A stretch of 64,000 nucleotides of DNA from Cenococcum geophilum 1.58 (taxonomy: Eukaryota > Ascomycota > Dothideomycetes > Gloniales > Gloniaceae), in the NCBI GenBank assembly GCA_001692895.1, contig KV748182.1, positions 620,001 through 684,000 of the forward strand, written 5' to 3'. Positions 12,371-23,914 of the stretch are shown piece after piece. The notes beneath the pieces were generated by a model. That model saw only the letters and a list, made by a program, of their open reading frames with translations, had not been told where the DNA came from and made no database searches. Position numbers and translations under genes: made by a program. How positions within the stretch are numbered: position 1 is the first letter of the stretch; the number at the start of each line of letters is the position of its first letter.

Positions 12371-12971
12371 CGATCGTCGTCTAGTTCTGGCGACGGTCGT
12401 CTGGTCCTGATGACGGTCGTCCTGATGACGGTCGTCTGGTTCTGATGACGGTCGTCTGGTTCTAGCGACGGTCGTCTAGTTCTGGCGACGGTCGTCTGGT
12501 CCTGATGACGGTCGTCCTAATGACAGTCGTCTGGTTCTGACGACGGTCGTCTAGTTCTGGCGACGGTCGTCTGGTCCTGATGACGGTCGTCCTGATGACA
12601 GTCGTCTGGTTCTGACGACGGTCGTCTAGTTTTGGCGACGGTCGTCTGGTCTTGATGACGGTCGTCTAGTTCTGGCGACGATTGTCTGGTCCTGATGACG
12701 GTCGTCCTGATGACGGTCGTCTAGTTCTGGCAACGGTCGTCTGGTCCTGATGACGGTCGTCCTGATGACGGCCGTCTAGTTCTGGCGACGGTCGTCTAGT
12801 TCTGGCGACGGTCGTCTAATTCTGGCGACGGTTGTCTAGTTCTGGCGACGGTTATCTGGTCCTGACGACGGTTGTTTAGTCCTGACGACGGTCGTCTGGT
12901 CCTGATGACGGTCGTCCTGATGACAGTCATCTAGTTCTGGCGACGGTCGTCTGGTTCTGGCCACAGTCATC
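12371..12971. repeat. 20-bp minisatellite, about 30 units with 15-bp variants
   Basis: The unit is GACGGTCGTCTGGTCCTGAT with variants TAGTTCTGGC. Shortened units GACGGTCGTCCTGAT are interspersed, giving a higher-order pattern. CpG is abundant and CpA is largely preserved, unlike the flanking DNA; only a few units show CAGTCAT-type RIP-like changes. Confidence 0.92.
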
Positions 12972-13149
12972 TACTAGCTGCCGTTGTAGTGCCTCCCTAG
13001 GTAGAGAGGATGGAAGGAAGGGTAAAAAATAAGTGGTATTTAGGTATATAAGGGGTATGTAAAGACACGTAGAGGCTGCCGGGAATATAGTGGGGACCCG
13101 ATAGCACTGTGGGCCGCTGTCAGGGCGATTGAGATAACTAGGAAAATTA

Positions 13150-13203
13150 AAGTCCTACTAGGAGCCTACTAGGAAGCCTGCTAGGAGCCTGCTAGGAGGC
13201 CTT
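13150..13203. repeat. CTACTAGGAGC short tandem repeat
   Basis: Four to five imperfect units of GCCTRCTAGGAG close to the right part of the TIR element. Confidence 0.7.
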
Positions 13204-13267
13204 TAGGATTTTAATACCCTAATAGCAATAAACGCAATAATAGTAATAATGTTTATTTTATAGCCAT

Positions 13268-13370
13268 AAGCTAGCATAATGCTAGCGTACAGCTCTAGGG
13301 CCTAGCTAATATGGTAGAAAGCTGGCGTAGAGCTCTAGGGGGTCAGCTAATATGGCGGAGAGCTAGCCCC
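13268..13370. repeat. Two-copy repeat of about 50 bp beside the right TIR
   Basis: Two units each contain AGCTCTAGGG followed by AGCTAATATGG, ending in GCTAGCCCCGGGCCCC. They lie just inside the right terminus and may be subterminal repeats. Confidence 0.6.
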
Positions 13371-13431
13371 GGGCCCCAAAAACACTTTTAGCGAAACTAA
13401 ATTTCGTGCGCCACCCCCCGTTTTCCTGACG

Positions 13432-15560
13432 CATAATTTGCTAAGGTTAAACCCTTTTAGGATATAATTAGATGGGATAACTTTGCAGAGTTAAGTTAAT
13501 GGACTGGAAAGATATACAAGTCCCTTCTTTGTTAGATTATACTAGTTATGGCACCATTGCTATATAGGCACAAGGGGGTAATGCTGTTTATTTATGCTAT
13601 AGTTAACTTTATATTATTAGCTAAATACGAATTATATAATAAAGATACGATTAAATATCTTAAAGCTGTATTATATTAAATAGATAAGACTAAAGAGGCG
13701 TTCTTACCGTACCGACCTAACAACAAAAACCTACCTAATTTTAATATACTTAAACTTTATGCAATTTCCTACTATCCGGAGATAATTTATATATTTAGTG
13801 CCCTAATGGGAACTATAATAGAGCATGGCGAAAGGGTATATATTCCTTAGAAGAATTTCTATTAAAGATTAAATAAGCGTAAAGGGTATAAAGAGTAAAT
13901 AATTTATCTTAATACGGAATTAATAAATACTATAGTAATATAAGAGATAGAGCTATGGGAAAACATAAGGCTAATACTAGCAGCTAATACTATAGAAGAT
14001 TTATATATTGTATTATTATTAGGTATAGTTAACCTAATAGATAAGCCGTATAGATGGGATTACTGCTAGTTAACTAACTAAATGTTTTTAATGTGCGGAA
14101 TAAACCTAAATTTATAGCGCAGAGCTTACGAAATTTAGACTAGGCTAGGTATTAATAAATTTATTATAAAACTAGCTTTATTTGTGCGGGAATGTTATAA
14201 GTGAGTTAATAGTATATAAGCAACGGATTTAGACATTAAGCACCTTAAAAGGGATGCAGCCTGGGTATAAGATTTACCTATTAGTATTTATTACTCTATA
14301 ATATATTATATTTAATATAGTAAAGACTTTTATAATTTTAATCGACTATATAAAGCACGCGCACGCTATAATCCAGTCTAAATGCGGATTACTGCCTTAT
14401 AAAGGGACTAAGTTTTTATACAAGAATATAAGAACGTAATAGATGGAATAAAGGGAACGCGGGCTGCCCGTCTAGAATTGCTGGTATTAGTATAGGACTT
14501 AAATTATATAGGTAAGAATAGTAGATACTGAGTATACTATAGAGCACTTTTTAAGCTATTCCGTCTATGTAATGGAGGTAAGGTAGATCCTTTTAATGGG
14601 ATAATTAAAGTAGAATAATTTCCTATAAATATAGCGTAAAATAGACGAAACCTAAACGGCCACTAAATATACGACATTTCCTATATTAAGAGACCCATAT
14701 AACTAATACCAACTTTACTAAATAAAAGAAGAACGTTCTAGATAAACTCGTATATAGATTGGGACATATATAATCAATTCTACAATAACAATTTTCTTTA
14801 GATTAATAGTATATGCGTAAATAAGTTTATAAAGAAATAAAAATTTAAAACTAAGCTTCTAATTAAATTATAAGAGGCCTTAGAATAAAAACGAAAACGG
14901 CTAACATAATAGGGAATCCGGTATATTTAATCCCTAGGAATCTAGGTAAATTGGCTATAAAATAAAGTAAGATAGAAAGAAGTTAAGAAAGCTATTAGTT
15001 GGCTTAAAGGTAGAGGCGGCGTGTCCAATATATAGGTGAATTAAGTAGTAGAGGGGCTTATTAGAGTAAGAGGCTAGCTAGCTATACGTATTTTTGCGGA
15101 TTTTATATTGGCAGAGTAGTATAATAATCCCCCCTCTTCTGCCTTTCTCTTCTAATTTACCGCACGTTTTTCTTTAATAGGCTTTATTTTTATAATAATC
15201 TCTACCTTTATAGTCTAACCTTCTTATAACTGTTCGTAATTGAGTATATTAACTTTATTAACACTTAGGGCTAAATTAATAGCTAATCTTTATAACCGCC
15301 ACTTCTTAATATATAGAATAGCCTTATATTGCTCCTCTATAAAGGCTCTCCTTAAGTTTTAAATATAAAACGACTTTATTAGCTTATCGCCTAAGCTAAT
15401 ACGCTTTAAGGGAGATTTTAGGTAGAAAAAGGCGGAAATAGCACGATTAAACTAACTCTACGTCTTGGGTGTATCTATAGGCTAACTAGGTATAAAGGGG
15501 AGCTCTAAAGTACGTCTTAATAAGGGAGGAGAATAAGAATAACTGTTAAGCACTTACTGC
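13432..15560 (+). pseudogene. Plavaka transposase, C-terminal part, RIP-broken
   Basis: This block resumes the transposase after the inserted element. It contains WTGKIYK (13500-13520), the equivalent of the family's QWTGxEYK motif. A helical region ending in IIEHGERVYI (about 13810-13840) follows, in the place where the family has a terminal NTExxERLH-like motif. Further C-terminal blocks include GTRAARL near 14458 and LKGRGGVSNI near 15005. Plus-strand RIP-type stops are frequent. The two parts together give roughly 3.8 kb of coding relic, in the range for large Plavaka proteins. Confidence 0.7.
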
Positions 15561-15920
15561 TTAGGTGGTGTTAACCTACTAAACCGCCAGAAAAGGTTAG
15601 CTATATCTATATAAATTAGTTAAATTCTTACATTTTTATAGGCGGTTATAACGTTTTTACCTATAAAGATTAGCTCTAGTGCTTGCTTATTAGTAGGAAT
15701 TCTTAATATTGCATAGCTAACGGCAAGATATACGGCAATCTGCCATAATTTGCCCTAAGTGGGCTAGTGATAGGTCTAAGCTCCCTAGTAAAACATTAAA
15801 ATCTCCCCCTTTACTCCTCTATTTCATTAACTGCATCCATACTAGTAAATATATAATTTAAAAGTATTATACTTTATCTTTATATCTTTATTAACTTCTT
15901 TAACTTCTTCTATATTTATT
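15561..15920. other. Spacer between the Plavaka relic and the next coding relic
   Basis: This stretch holds the candidate right Plavaka TIR and AT-rich sequence. I see no gene in it. Confidence 0.5.
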
Positions 15921-17417
15921 ATGCCGAAGGTTTATTAACCTCTACTATTCTAAAAAAATATAACTATAGCTTCTAAAAAGAATAAGGTATAGACTACCCT
16001 CTATATAACTACTTAAAATATTAATATATACCTGCCACTAAGGTAAAGGTAAAAGAAATAATATTGCTAGTATAAGAAGAATCTAGAAACGTATACGCGA
16101 ACGGCAGTTAGGCTAAAATACTATAAATAGTATATATATGGTAGTATGCAGCTAACTTTAGCAGACGGCTATATATAGCAATAGAGTATCTAGGGATAGC
16201 ATCCTAAAACGTTAGTTAGATATAAATAGCGATTCTAAAGAAGATAGAGGCTTAATGCCCTAGGGAAGAGCGCATTGTCGATAACTTTAGTAGAGTTTAG
16301 ACGAATAATCTCTAAATCTATATATACAGAATTTAACCATAGTATCTATTATATAGACTCTATTCCTTTACACCCGCTTACGCTTTAATAGCGGTTATAA
16401 GTCCTAAATCGCCCTAATAAGCGGCTTTAATGCTACTGTTCTTTTACTAAAGAGTTTATCTCTAGTGCCGAAGATAACTTTATAGCTAAGTCGTTTTATA
16501 TAGCGCCTATACGCAGTAATAAACCGTAGAAGTCTTAATACGGTATATATATAGTTAGAAGATAGTAAGGAATAAAACGTAGTAGTAAACCTAAATTAAA
16601 ACTTACGGATAAACTAATATTAAAAGCTGCTATGCGCTTCTTTTTAATGTTTATAATGTCGGGTAAGGCTCCTAAAGGTCTTTCTTTTACGCTATAGCCG
16701 GAAGGGAACGTAAAGACTCTAGAAAAGACAATGGACTTAGTATAGGATAAAGTAGTAGAGTATAATAGGGTTTCTAAAGGCGATAGTTCTAGCGAGGCAA
16801 TATAAAAACTATCGCCATTAATATATTGTATGGTAAGCTACCTTTTATTACTTTTATATATACTAATATAAAATAGATATATAATAGTATTAGCTAGTTC
16901 TAGTCTTACCTATTAAGACGTATACAAGATTGCGTAAAGGCTAAGTACTTATTTAGAAAGCTCTCTAAGTAGGAAATAATTGCTAAAGTAGAAGAGCTAC
17001 TCTATATAGATGACTTTTAATACTCTAAGATAGTACGCATAGCTATACTACCTTAGTACTCTCCTAACTATTTATAGGGCGAGTAATCCCGCTTTATAGT
17101 ACCGGTTATTATAGTTAGTCTCTCTAAGTCATTCTTTAAAGGAAGGTAGCAATTTGGGTTCGGTATAGATACGTAGCACTTTTTGCGCCCAATTAGCCCT
17201 AGGGCTATTATACTAATTTATATAATAATCCGCCACGTTATTAATAAATAGAAAAGTAGTAGTTTTACCTAATAAAAGTTTAAAGTAGGTGCCAATCTTA
17301 ATAGTAATTTATTCTTTCTCTACCCTCGTTCTAACTACCTAGGCTACGCTATAACTAACTCTAATATTAGCTATATAGGAACGGATAAAGGCTATATAGG
17401 CGGATTAGTTAATAGAG
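15921..17417 (+). pseudogene. Unrecognised large protein relic J, 5' part (interrupted by gypsy A)
   Basis: A plus-strand frame starts at an ATG at 15921 (MPKV) and is followed by a basic, low-complexity N-terminus. Later blocks include KEFISSAEDNFIAKSF (about 16445-16490), AAMRFFLMFIMSGKAPKGLSF (16625-16690, quoted in part) and a hydrophobic, helical region. Near 17110-17210 it reads VSLSHSLKEGSNLGSV and AQLALGLLY. Stops are RIP-type. The frame runs up to the gypsy A insertion (ADQLIE at 17400-17417) and continues in phase at 23920, so it is one ORF of at least about 800 codons. I do not recognise it. It could be a host gene caught in the repeat block or the protein of an uncharacterised element. 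Confidence 0.5.
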
Positions 17418-17610
17418 TGTCACGGAACGCGGACAATGGCTACAAAGCGTATGTATTCGGGGAGTCTACAAGACGTTGCGCAATCGATCGTAAGGGTCGA
17501 GGGCGTAAGGAGGTGATATACCCTCGCGTAGCTGACATAAGCTGTATGTGAGGTGTATGCAAGAGCACGGGGTTCTCCTATGGAGGCCCCTGCGGTCGGG
17601 TTCCATAACA
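17418..17610 (-). repeat. Gypsy A 3' LTR
   Basis: It reads TGTCACGGAACGCGG at the left and GGTTCCATAACA at the right, the latter RIP-altered from GGTTCCGTGACA as seen in the other LTR. GC-rich and little RIP-altered. The antisense reading frames of 63 and 80 codons over this LTR are not genes. Confidence 0.93.
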
Positions 17611-17632
17611 CTACCCCCCCTCCTATTAAGGC
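17611..17632 (-). other. Gypsy A polypurine tract
   Basis: CTACCCCCCCTCCTATTAAGG on the plus strand is a purine tract on the minus strand directly before the 3' LTR, the expected primer site for plus-strand DNA synthesis. Confidence 0.8.
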
Positions 17633-17834
17633 GGAGCTCCGGCGACGCTGTGGTTGCTATGTATATATAGGGGGAAATGCTTAGGGTATCTAGAAGAAGG
17701 AATATCATTATAGGTGTAACGGGCTCGTATAGGTGCTTCTGACTTAAAGCTTATGGGTTGCTACTATGCGAAGGTACTGGGTTATAGAGGGGAAGGAGGC
17801 TATTAGGGACTTAGTAAGGTGCGAGGGTGTCGCT

Positions 17835-17965
17835 GAGGCGCTAGTAGCAAGCAAGCTAATAGCGATTTTCTATCCCGGGGATGGAAAATCCTAATTAGTT
17901 AGCTTCTCCTTAGCGTCTAGAATCTGACTAATTAGATAACTTTAACTGGCGGTTAAAGTTCCTTA
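17835..17965. repeat. Shared 3'-noncoding modules 1 and 2, copy in gypsy A
   Basis: Module 1 has GCGATTTTCTATCCCGGGG followed by ATGGAAAATCC. About 20 bases later comes module 2 with CTAATTAGATAACTTTAAC and GGCGGTTAAAGTT. It lies between the chromodomain end and the polypurine tract. Confidence 0.82.
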
Positions 17966-18049
17966 ATATCTTATTAGAGTAGTTATGTAACGGTAATATA
18001 CAACGATTTAGCTATGACGGCTCCTATAGGGGATTAGGTACGAAATCTC

Positions 18050-21000
18050 TGCTTAGGCCTAGTTTCTATGGGTTTGCGTAGTAGAAATCGCTAATTAGAT
18101 TTTTTATATTTTTAAAATCTTCCTATTGTTGCCATTCCGGCTAATCTATATTAAATCCTATATAGGTAGCTTTATAGTAGAGCCGCCGTCCTCTGCCTTT
18201 ACTAAAGTATTTAGAGTTAATGATTTGTTTAACAGTCCACTCCTTATGGTTCTCGTCTTCGTTCTTATCTTAGATTAGTACTAGTAGGGGTTTAGGCTAT
18301 ATTTGTCCTAGTAGAGGGTTAGGCTAGTAAAGGTATAGTAGCTATAGGTAAAACACGGGCTATATCCCGCGGGTAGCTAAGGTAGGTGGGAGCTCTAGTT
18401 TGTATATAGCTTTTTTATTAATAACTTGTTTAATCTAGTAGGGGCTAAGGTTCTTATAATCGAGTGACTTTATAGGTTTCTGTGTGGAGATATTATATAT
18501 ATTTAACTATACCCAGTCGCTAACACGCATCTTAGGTGGTGGTATTCTATAGCGGTTAGCGAAGTAAGCTTATTTTACTTGGGCCTAGGCTATCTCTCCT
18601 TTATAGTAGTTAAGTAGGTCTTTTATACGGTTTATATATTAATCGGCAAGTAGTATCTTAAGGCGTTTTCTATATAGCAGTTTCTTATTAATAGGCTCTA
18701 GTGGCTCTATACCGGATTATAGGTAATATCCTTTATTCGCGAAGAACGGGGTAAGTCCTATAGTGGCTAAGACGTAGTTATTTGCTGCAAATTTACCTAG
18801 TAAAAGATAGTCTACCCAGTTGTCCTAACTATAGGCAACTACCTATTGTAAGTACGCCTTTATACTAGCGTTAGCGTTTTCTAGTTATCCCGCAGTTTTA
18901 TAGTAAAAGGATGTAGACATTTTAATGGAGATACTAAGGCGTTAGCAGATCTGCCTCTATATATTAGAGTTAAATTATATACCTTAGTTAGACGTAATAG
19001 AGTCAGGTAACCTATATAGTCGGTAAACTTTATAGAGGAAGGCGTCGGCAACGTCGCTTACGGCTACGCCTTTAGTTAGGATATAGTGGCGTTCTTTTAT
19101 AAGTCGGCATATTATTATAAGGATATTCTTATAGGTTCGGCCATATCGTTTATAAGGCGGTAGGTTAACAACGAAATCTATAGCAATATCTGCCCATTGT
19201 TGTATAGGTACTAGTAGAGGGTATAGCAGTCCTTAGTACTTTATATAAAATGCTTTAGTATATTTATAGCTGTAGTAGGCGCTTATAAAGCGTTTAACTA
19301 AGTCTATTATTTTAGGCCAGAAGTAGTATCGGCTGAGAAGCTTATAGGTTCCTCCTTTGCCTGGGTGGCCGCTTAATCGGAGGTTGTAGGCCATTTAGAT
19401 TAGTTGCCGTTATAGGTCTTCTAAGTTGGGGATAAATAGACAGCCTTTATAATAGAGCCTGTTCTTTTTTACTTTTAAGGCTGCTATATTAATCTGGCCT
19501 AAGCTTTAGAGGTTAGTAGGTAGTATATAGGTGCCGGCGATCTTTACGGTAATTAGTTAATATAGTAATGGGTTAATAGGGGTGTTATATACTACGGTAA
19601 TAAGTTTGTTAATTTTAGGGGGTAACTCTAGTTCTATGGTATGAAGCTAAGGGGCAGTTAGTTTTATCTTGGGTAGTATACCTAGGGCTAAGTTTCGTGC
19701 TTTTAGGATTATTTATCGTTGGAATTAATTATAAGGGTTATCTTCTAACTAAGGAAGGTCTTACAAATAGCGTATTAGGCTATTAGGCTTAGTACCTTAT
19801 ACTCCTAGCCTATATATAATTTTAAAGTTAAAACCGGAGAGGAACTCGTTCTAACGTACTTGGCGTTAGTTTAGTTATTTTATAGTTATAAAGTACTTAA
19901 GGTTGCAATAATCCGTAAGGACCTTAGTTAGCTAGTTAGGTTCTGCTAAGAAGAGTTCTGGTTAGAATTTCTTAAATGCTTATATAATTATAAGGAGTTC
20001 CTTATTATAGATTTTATAGTTATATTCTTATAGTATAAGCTTAGACGAGTAGAATATAACTAAGTAGAGGAGACTATTATTGCCTATCTAGGAGAGGACG
20101 CCCGCGTTAACGTGGTCTAAGGAGTTAGTTTTAAGATAGAGTTGTCGTCCTAGTATAAAGTAAGCTAGGATAGGTGCTTTAGTAAACGCATCTTTTAAGT
20201 CTTAGAACGCTTTTTTGTATTTAGGCGTCCAAATAAAATGTAAATATGTTTTTCTTCCTTTTGCGGAAAGGCCCTTTGTTTATATTATTGCTGTAAGTAG
20301 TGCTATAATACCTAAGAAGTTGTATATAAATTTTTAATAAAAGTTAGTAAAACTAAGGAAGGCTTATACGTCCTTAATGCAGGTAGGGGTTTGCCATCTA
20401 GTAATTATGTATACTTTTTTAGGGTCCATATAGACACCCTTAGTAGTAACAATTAGTCTAAGGTATTTTACTTCTATAACTAAGAATTCGCACTTCTTTA
20501 AATTAATATAAAGTCCTACGTCTCTAAGGCGCTATAGGACCTTTTAAACGTGCTTAGTATACTTAAAAGGGTTATTGCTATAAATAAGTATATTATCTAG
20601 GTATGCGGAGCAGAAGTTGTTAAGGTAGTCCTATAAGGCATTATTGATATAGCTTTAGAAGCTGCCTGGGCCGTTATATACGCTAAAAGGTATAACAGTG
20701 TATTTAAATTGGCCGAAGCGCAATATAAATGCGGTTTTCTATTCGTCACCTTCCTGTATTTAGAGGCGGTTAAAGGCGGCGATAATATTAAGTTTAGTAT
20801 AGATTTTAGCTTGGCTAAGCTGTTTAAGGGTTTCGCGTATAAGCGGTATAGGGTATTAGTTCTTAATTGTAATAGTATTAAGTCCTCTATAGTTAACGTA
20901 GAATTAAATACCTTCTCCTAGCTTTTTAGTAAGGAGGATAGGGGCGGCTGCTGGGGATATACTGGGACGAATAAACCCTTTGTTAAGGTGTTCGTTAATA

Positions 21001-23650
21001 TACTTTTTAATAACTAGGAGTTTATCTTTTAATATTAGGTAGGGTCTCTTATAGGGCGGTGTTTTTCCTTATTTAATATTAATAGTATAATTGTTAGGTT
21101 AATGTGGGGGGAGTATATCTACGCTCTTTTATAAGCATACGTTAATAAAGTCATAGTATCTCTTAGGGAGGAGCTTACGGAGTTCCTTGTTGGTAAATCC
21201 TTTTTTAAGCTTTATAAACTTCTTAAAGTCTAAAGGTAAAAGTCCGTAGAGTTCTATAGGGGTATTATTTTCTAGGAGGTTAACTATATCTATTTTATTA
21301 CTGTAGAGGACGTGGTCCTAATCTTTATTAAGCTTGTATAGTTATAATTAGAAGGCTAGAGCAACGGTCCAGCCTTTCCTATGTGCTATACGGTAGAAGG
21401 CCGCAGCGCTTATATAGTGGTAGTTAGTTATAGGTGGGGTAATAAGGGTTTCCTTAGGTTGATATCCTAGAGAGTAGATAGAGGTGGCTAGGCCGTGCCC
21501 TAGGCAAGTCTCTCTACAGTATTTAGAGTTAAAGGTTACTTCTTTCTTTTGCTAGTTAATGGCGGGGTTATGTTATTTAAGCTAGTTCATTCTAAGGATA
21601 ATAGGGTAGTTTATAAGTAGTATAATATAGGCCCAGAGCTCCTTCTGGTGTCCGTTTATGTTTAGGTAGAGTTATACTATATAGGTAATCTTTTATGCGG
21701 TATAACTACCGTTAGCGAGTTATAGGGCGCGGGCTTTAGCGAGGGGTAAGGTAGGTAGGTTATAAATACGCATAAATTAGGTATCTACAAATTTATTAAT
21801 AGCTCTATAGTTAATTATAAAACGGGTTTTATATTGTTTCTTAGCGGTAGTTCCCTTTATAGGTAAGACTATTTGCTTCCGTCCTTTTATTCTTACTAAG
21901 CTATCTATTAAGTAAGCTAATATATAGATCCCTCTATTGTCGGAGTGTCATAACCTACGACTTAGGGCTAGGACTTTGCGTTTTCCGCTTCCGCGTCTAA
22001 TTCTACTACCATTATTACATTTTCGTCTTATGCGGTAGCGGTACGTAGCAACGTATTTAGTGTCCCGGGTATAAGGTTAGGTATTTAATAGTAGCTGCTA
22101 AACCTAGCTATTAGGCAGTTTGGGCTATAGCTATAATAGCCTTTTTAATGGTATTTATAGTAACGCCTTAGCTTCCGGAGTAGCTCGCGCTCTCTATCTA
22201 GTAGCTTCTTTAGGAAGGCTAGTATAGAGAGGTCGATATTAGGACCAGTGGTATTACTTAGGGTAGTAGGCGTTAGTGGTTTAGTAGGTCCGGAGGGCTT
22301 CTATAGGGAGATCTTTGGGTAAAGGTTTGCAGTAGTAATCTGGTTCAGCCGTCGTTTAATCTTCCGTAGGGCTGCTACCATATTATAAACGTTGTTATAG
22401 TTATGGCTGGCGGCTGCGTGACTAAGGCGATAAGTGATTTTTTTAAGGAGATCTTTCTAGTCTTTAGCGTCGTCTTAGGCGAGGACTTTAGTATATTCCT
22501 GGAATTTAACATAGAACTCGTCGAATAATTTAGTAAAACTTATCTTTAGGGAGCGTAGTTTAGCTCGACTAGTAGCTACTAGGTTATAGTTGCGGTATAT
22601 TTAGTTAAGGTCGTTAAGGACTTCCTAGTGGGACTACTACTTCTAGGGACTGCTAATCTCCTATTAAGCGAAAAGCCTATTAAACGGGATGCCCTTTGTT
22701 CGTCTAATAATGTAGCCAATCTTAGTATCTTTTATGGGGAAAAGGCAGGCGCTCTAGGTTAGTTTTTCGCGGGTTTACATCTTCTAGTAGCTGTATTTCT
22801 TGCGGTTACCCTTAAAGATTAGGGGATTAGGGTAGCGTGTATTAGACCCTATAGTAGTAGTTTAGGTTTAATTATTATAGCTTTCGTTATCGCCGCTGCT
22901 ATAGTAGGGGTTCCCGTTAGGTGAAGCTGCTCGGCGCTAACCTTCCGTTAAGCGTTAAGTAGGTAAAGTTGCTGGGGGCGTAGAAACTTAGGTGGCGTTA
23001 TATATAGTAAAGAGGTATCTAGTATTATTACGAGTGTGCTTATTAAGCTGGGATTATAGGTATTTAATTATACCCTCTCTTTCGGTAACTGTAGCAATAA
23101 GTATAATCTTGGCCTTCTTTAATTGTTAGACGTTGCGTTTAGACACGCGGAGGTTATCTTTAATCTCTTGGCGTGTATTATTAGCGAGTGCCTTATAAGC
23201 TTATAGGTCTTAGATAATATTATAATCTTAGGCAGTACGCATCTTAGCTCGTGTAAGCTTTAGATAGTAGTTCTATAGAAGGCGGTAGTATTTATCGGGT
23301 TCTCATGCTACCATTTTAGCAAACATCTCGGCGTCTCATATCTTGATCTCAATGGGTAGTAGCCCTTCGGCTTATTTATCCGTAGTTATATAGTTAATAA
23401 AGAATAAGACATTATTAATATCCCCCTTATAGTCATTATAGTCTTTTAAGCTACTAGGCTTCCCTTTAGGGGTTAAGGCTAGGGCTAACAAATTAAATCC
23501 TCCTGGGACTAATTAGTGTTGTGGTTTCGATATAGGTATTAGGTTATTCTTTAAGTTTAATATAGTAGCTAGTAAGGAATTTCGTCTTACTATTATTAAT
23601 TCTTTAGGAGTATAAAGTAAGGTAACTTATGGACACGCTGCTTCTAGCAG
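18050..23650 (-). pseudogene. Gypsy A gag-pol relic with chromodomain
   Basis: Read on the minus strand, gag lies at about 23650-21950 and ends in a zinc knuckle near 22130-22190 whose Cys positions now read Tyr. The reverse transcriptase contains FCSAYLDN at about 20592-20618; the catalytic YLDD motif has its second Asp changed to Asn (20592-20603). RNase H and integrase follow at about 20060-18450. The integrase C-terminus contains DWVxLN and KSLDYKNLSPYQI (about 18440-18520). A chromodomain-like tail (about 18270-18110) has an aligned YKATYIGF and QPEWQ. Frames are closed by many RIP-type stops, so it cannot be expressed as a polyprotein. Confidence 0.85.
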
Positions 23651-23721
23651 CGTCTGCAGTATTATAGAGACGTAGAATTAGTCGTAGGCTAAGCGTTAGT
23701 AAAGAAAAAGGCGCAACGTAA

Positions 23722-23914
23722 TGTCATAGAACGCGGACAATGGCTACAAAGCGTATGTATTCGGGGAGTCTACAAGACGTTGCGCAATCAATCGTAAGGG
23801 TCGAGGGCGTAAGGAGGTAATATACCCTCGCGTAGCTGACATAAGCTGTACGCGAGGTGTACGCGAGAGCACGGGGTTCTCCTATGGAGGCCCCTGCGGT
23901 CGGGTTCCGTGACA
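23722..23914 (-). repeat. Gypsy A 5' LTR
   Basis: Same 193 bp as the 3' LTR, ending GGTTCCGTGACA at 23914. Inside the element, adjacent to 23721, the minus strand reads TTACGTTGCGCC, the place of the primer-binding site; I could not match it to a specific tRNA. Confidence 0.93.

Larger units (their letters stand above)
11654..13431. mobile_element. 1.78-kb non-autonomous TIR element with internal minisatellites
   Basis: The element starts with CGTCAGGAAAACGGG (11654-11668) and ends with its exact reverse complement (13417-13431). Similarity extends imperfectly for about ten more bases. The motif GCTAGCCCCGGGCCCC occurs near both ends (11761 and 13363). It interrupts the Plavaka transposase. 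The flanks read CCGCA on the left and CATAA on the right, compatible with a short duplication (CA, or GCAC with a RIP C-to-T in the right copy); I cannot fix its length. The interior has no transposase and consists largely of tandem repeats. It is GC-richer and much less RIP-altered than its surroundings. The short duplication and TIR style suggest a Tc1/mariner-pogo-type passenger, but that is inference. Confidence 0.75.
9800..15743 (+). mobile_element. Plavaka-type (KDZ) DNA transposon relic, split by an inserted TIR element
   Basis: The transposase relic occupies two blocks (about 9880-11653 and 13432-15560) interrupted by an unrelated element at 11654-13431. Candidate terminal inverted repeats are GCAGATTGCTGTATAT at 9800-9815 and ATATACGGCAATCTGC at 15728-15743, complementary apart from one C/T difference. 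Similar GCAATTTGCC motifs occur elsewhere in the window, so the ends are tentative. Superfamily assignment rests on the protein motifs described in the two pseudogene entries. Plavaka elements are cut-and-paste transposons of the Kyakuja-Dileera-Zisupton group and are common in fungi. Confidence 0.75.
17418..23914 (-). mobile_element. Gypsy A: full-length Ty3/gypsy chromovirus relic, 6497 bp
   Basis: Two 193-bp LTRs (17418-17610 and 23722-23914) are flanked by the 5-bp target duplication TAGAG (17413-17417 and 23915-23919). A polypurine tract lies next to the 17418 LTR when read on the minus strand, which sets the direction: the 5' LTR is at 23722-23914. The order of gag, protease, reverse transcriptase, RNase H, integrase and C-terminal chromodomain is Ty3/gypsy. 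The element interrupts coding relic J. The LTRs differ from each other at about nine positions, all transitions. A second, more decayed copy (A2) lies at 59830-62084. Confidence 0.93.

Noticed and set aside
11981-12410. Two overlapping plus-strand ORFs (96 and 101 codons) encoding Cys-Leu-Pro-rich sequence, resembling small cysteine-rich secreted proteins
   Set aside because: They are translations of the CCTACCTGCC microsatellite inside the TIR element. The Cys spacing is the repeat period, and both frames are open for the same trivial reason.
12371-12971. Possible CRISPR-like array
   Set aside because: The 20-bp units are contiguous with no unique spacers, and the host is a eukaryote. It is a minisatellite.
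17420-17708. Minus-strand ORFs of 63 and 80 codons, and a near-identical one at 23724-23915
   Set aside because: They coincide with the 193-bp LTRs of gypsy A. The open frame reflects the GC-rich LTR sequence, not a gene.
20709-20921. Plus-strand ORF of 70 codons
   Set aside because: Antisense to the reverse transcriptase of gypsy A, just upstream of its YLDN box. A shadow.
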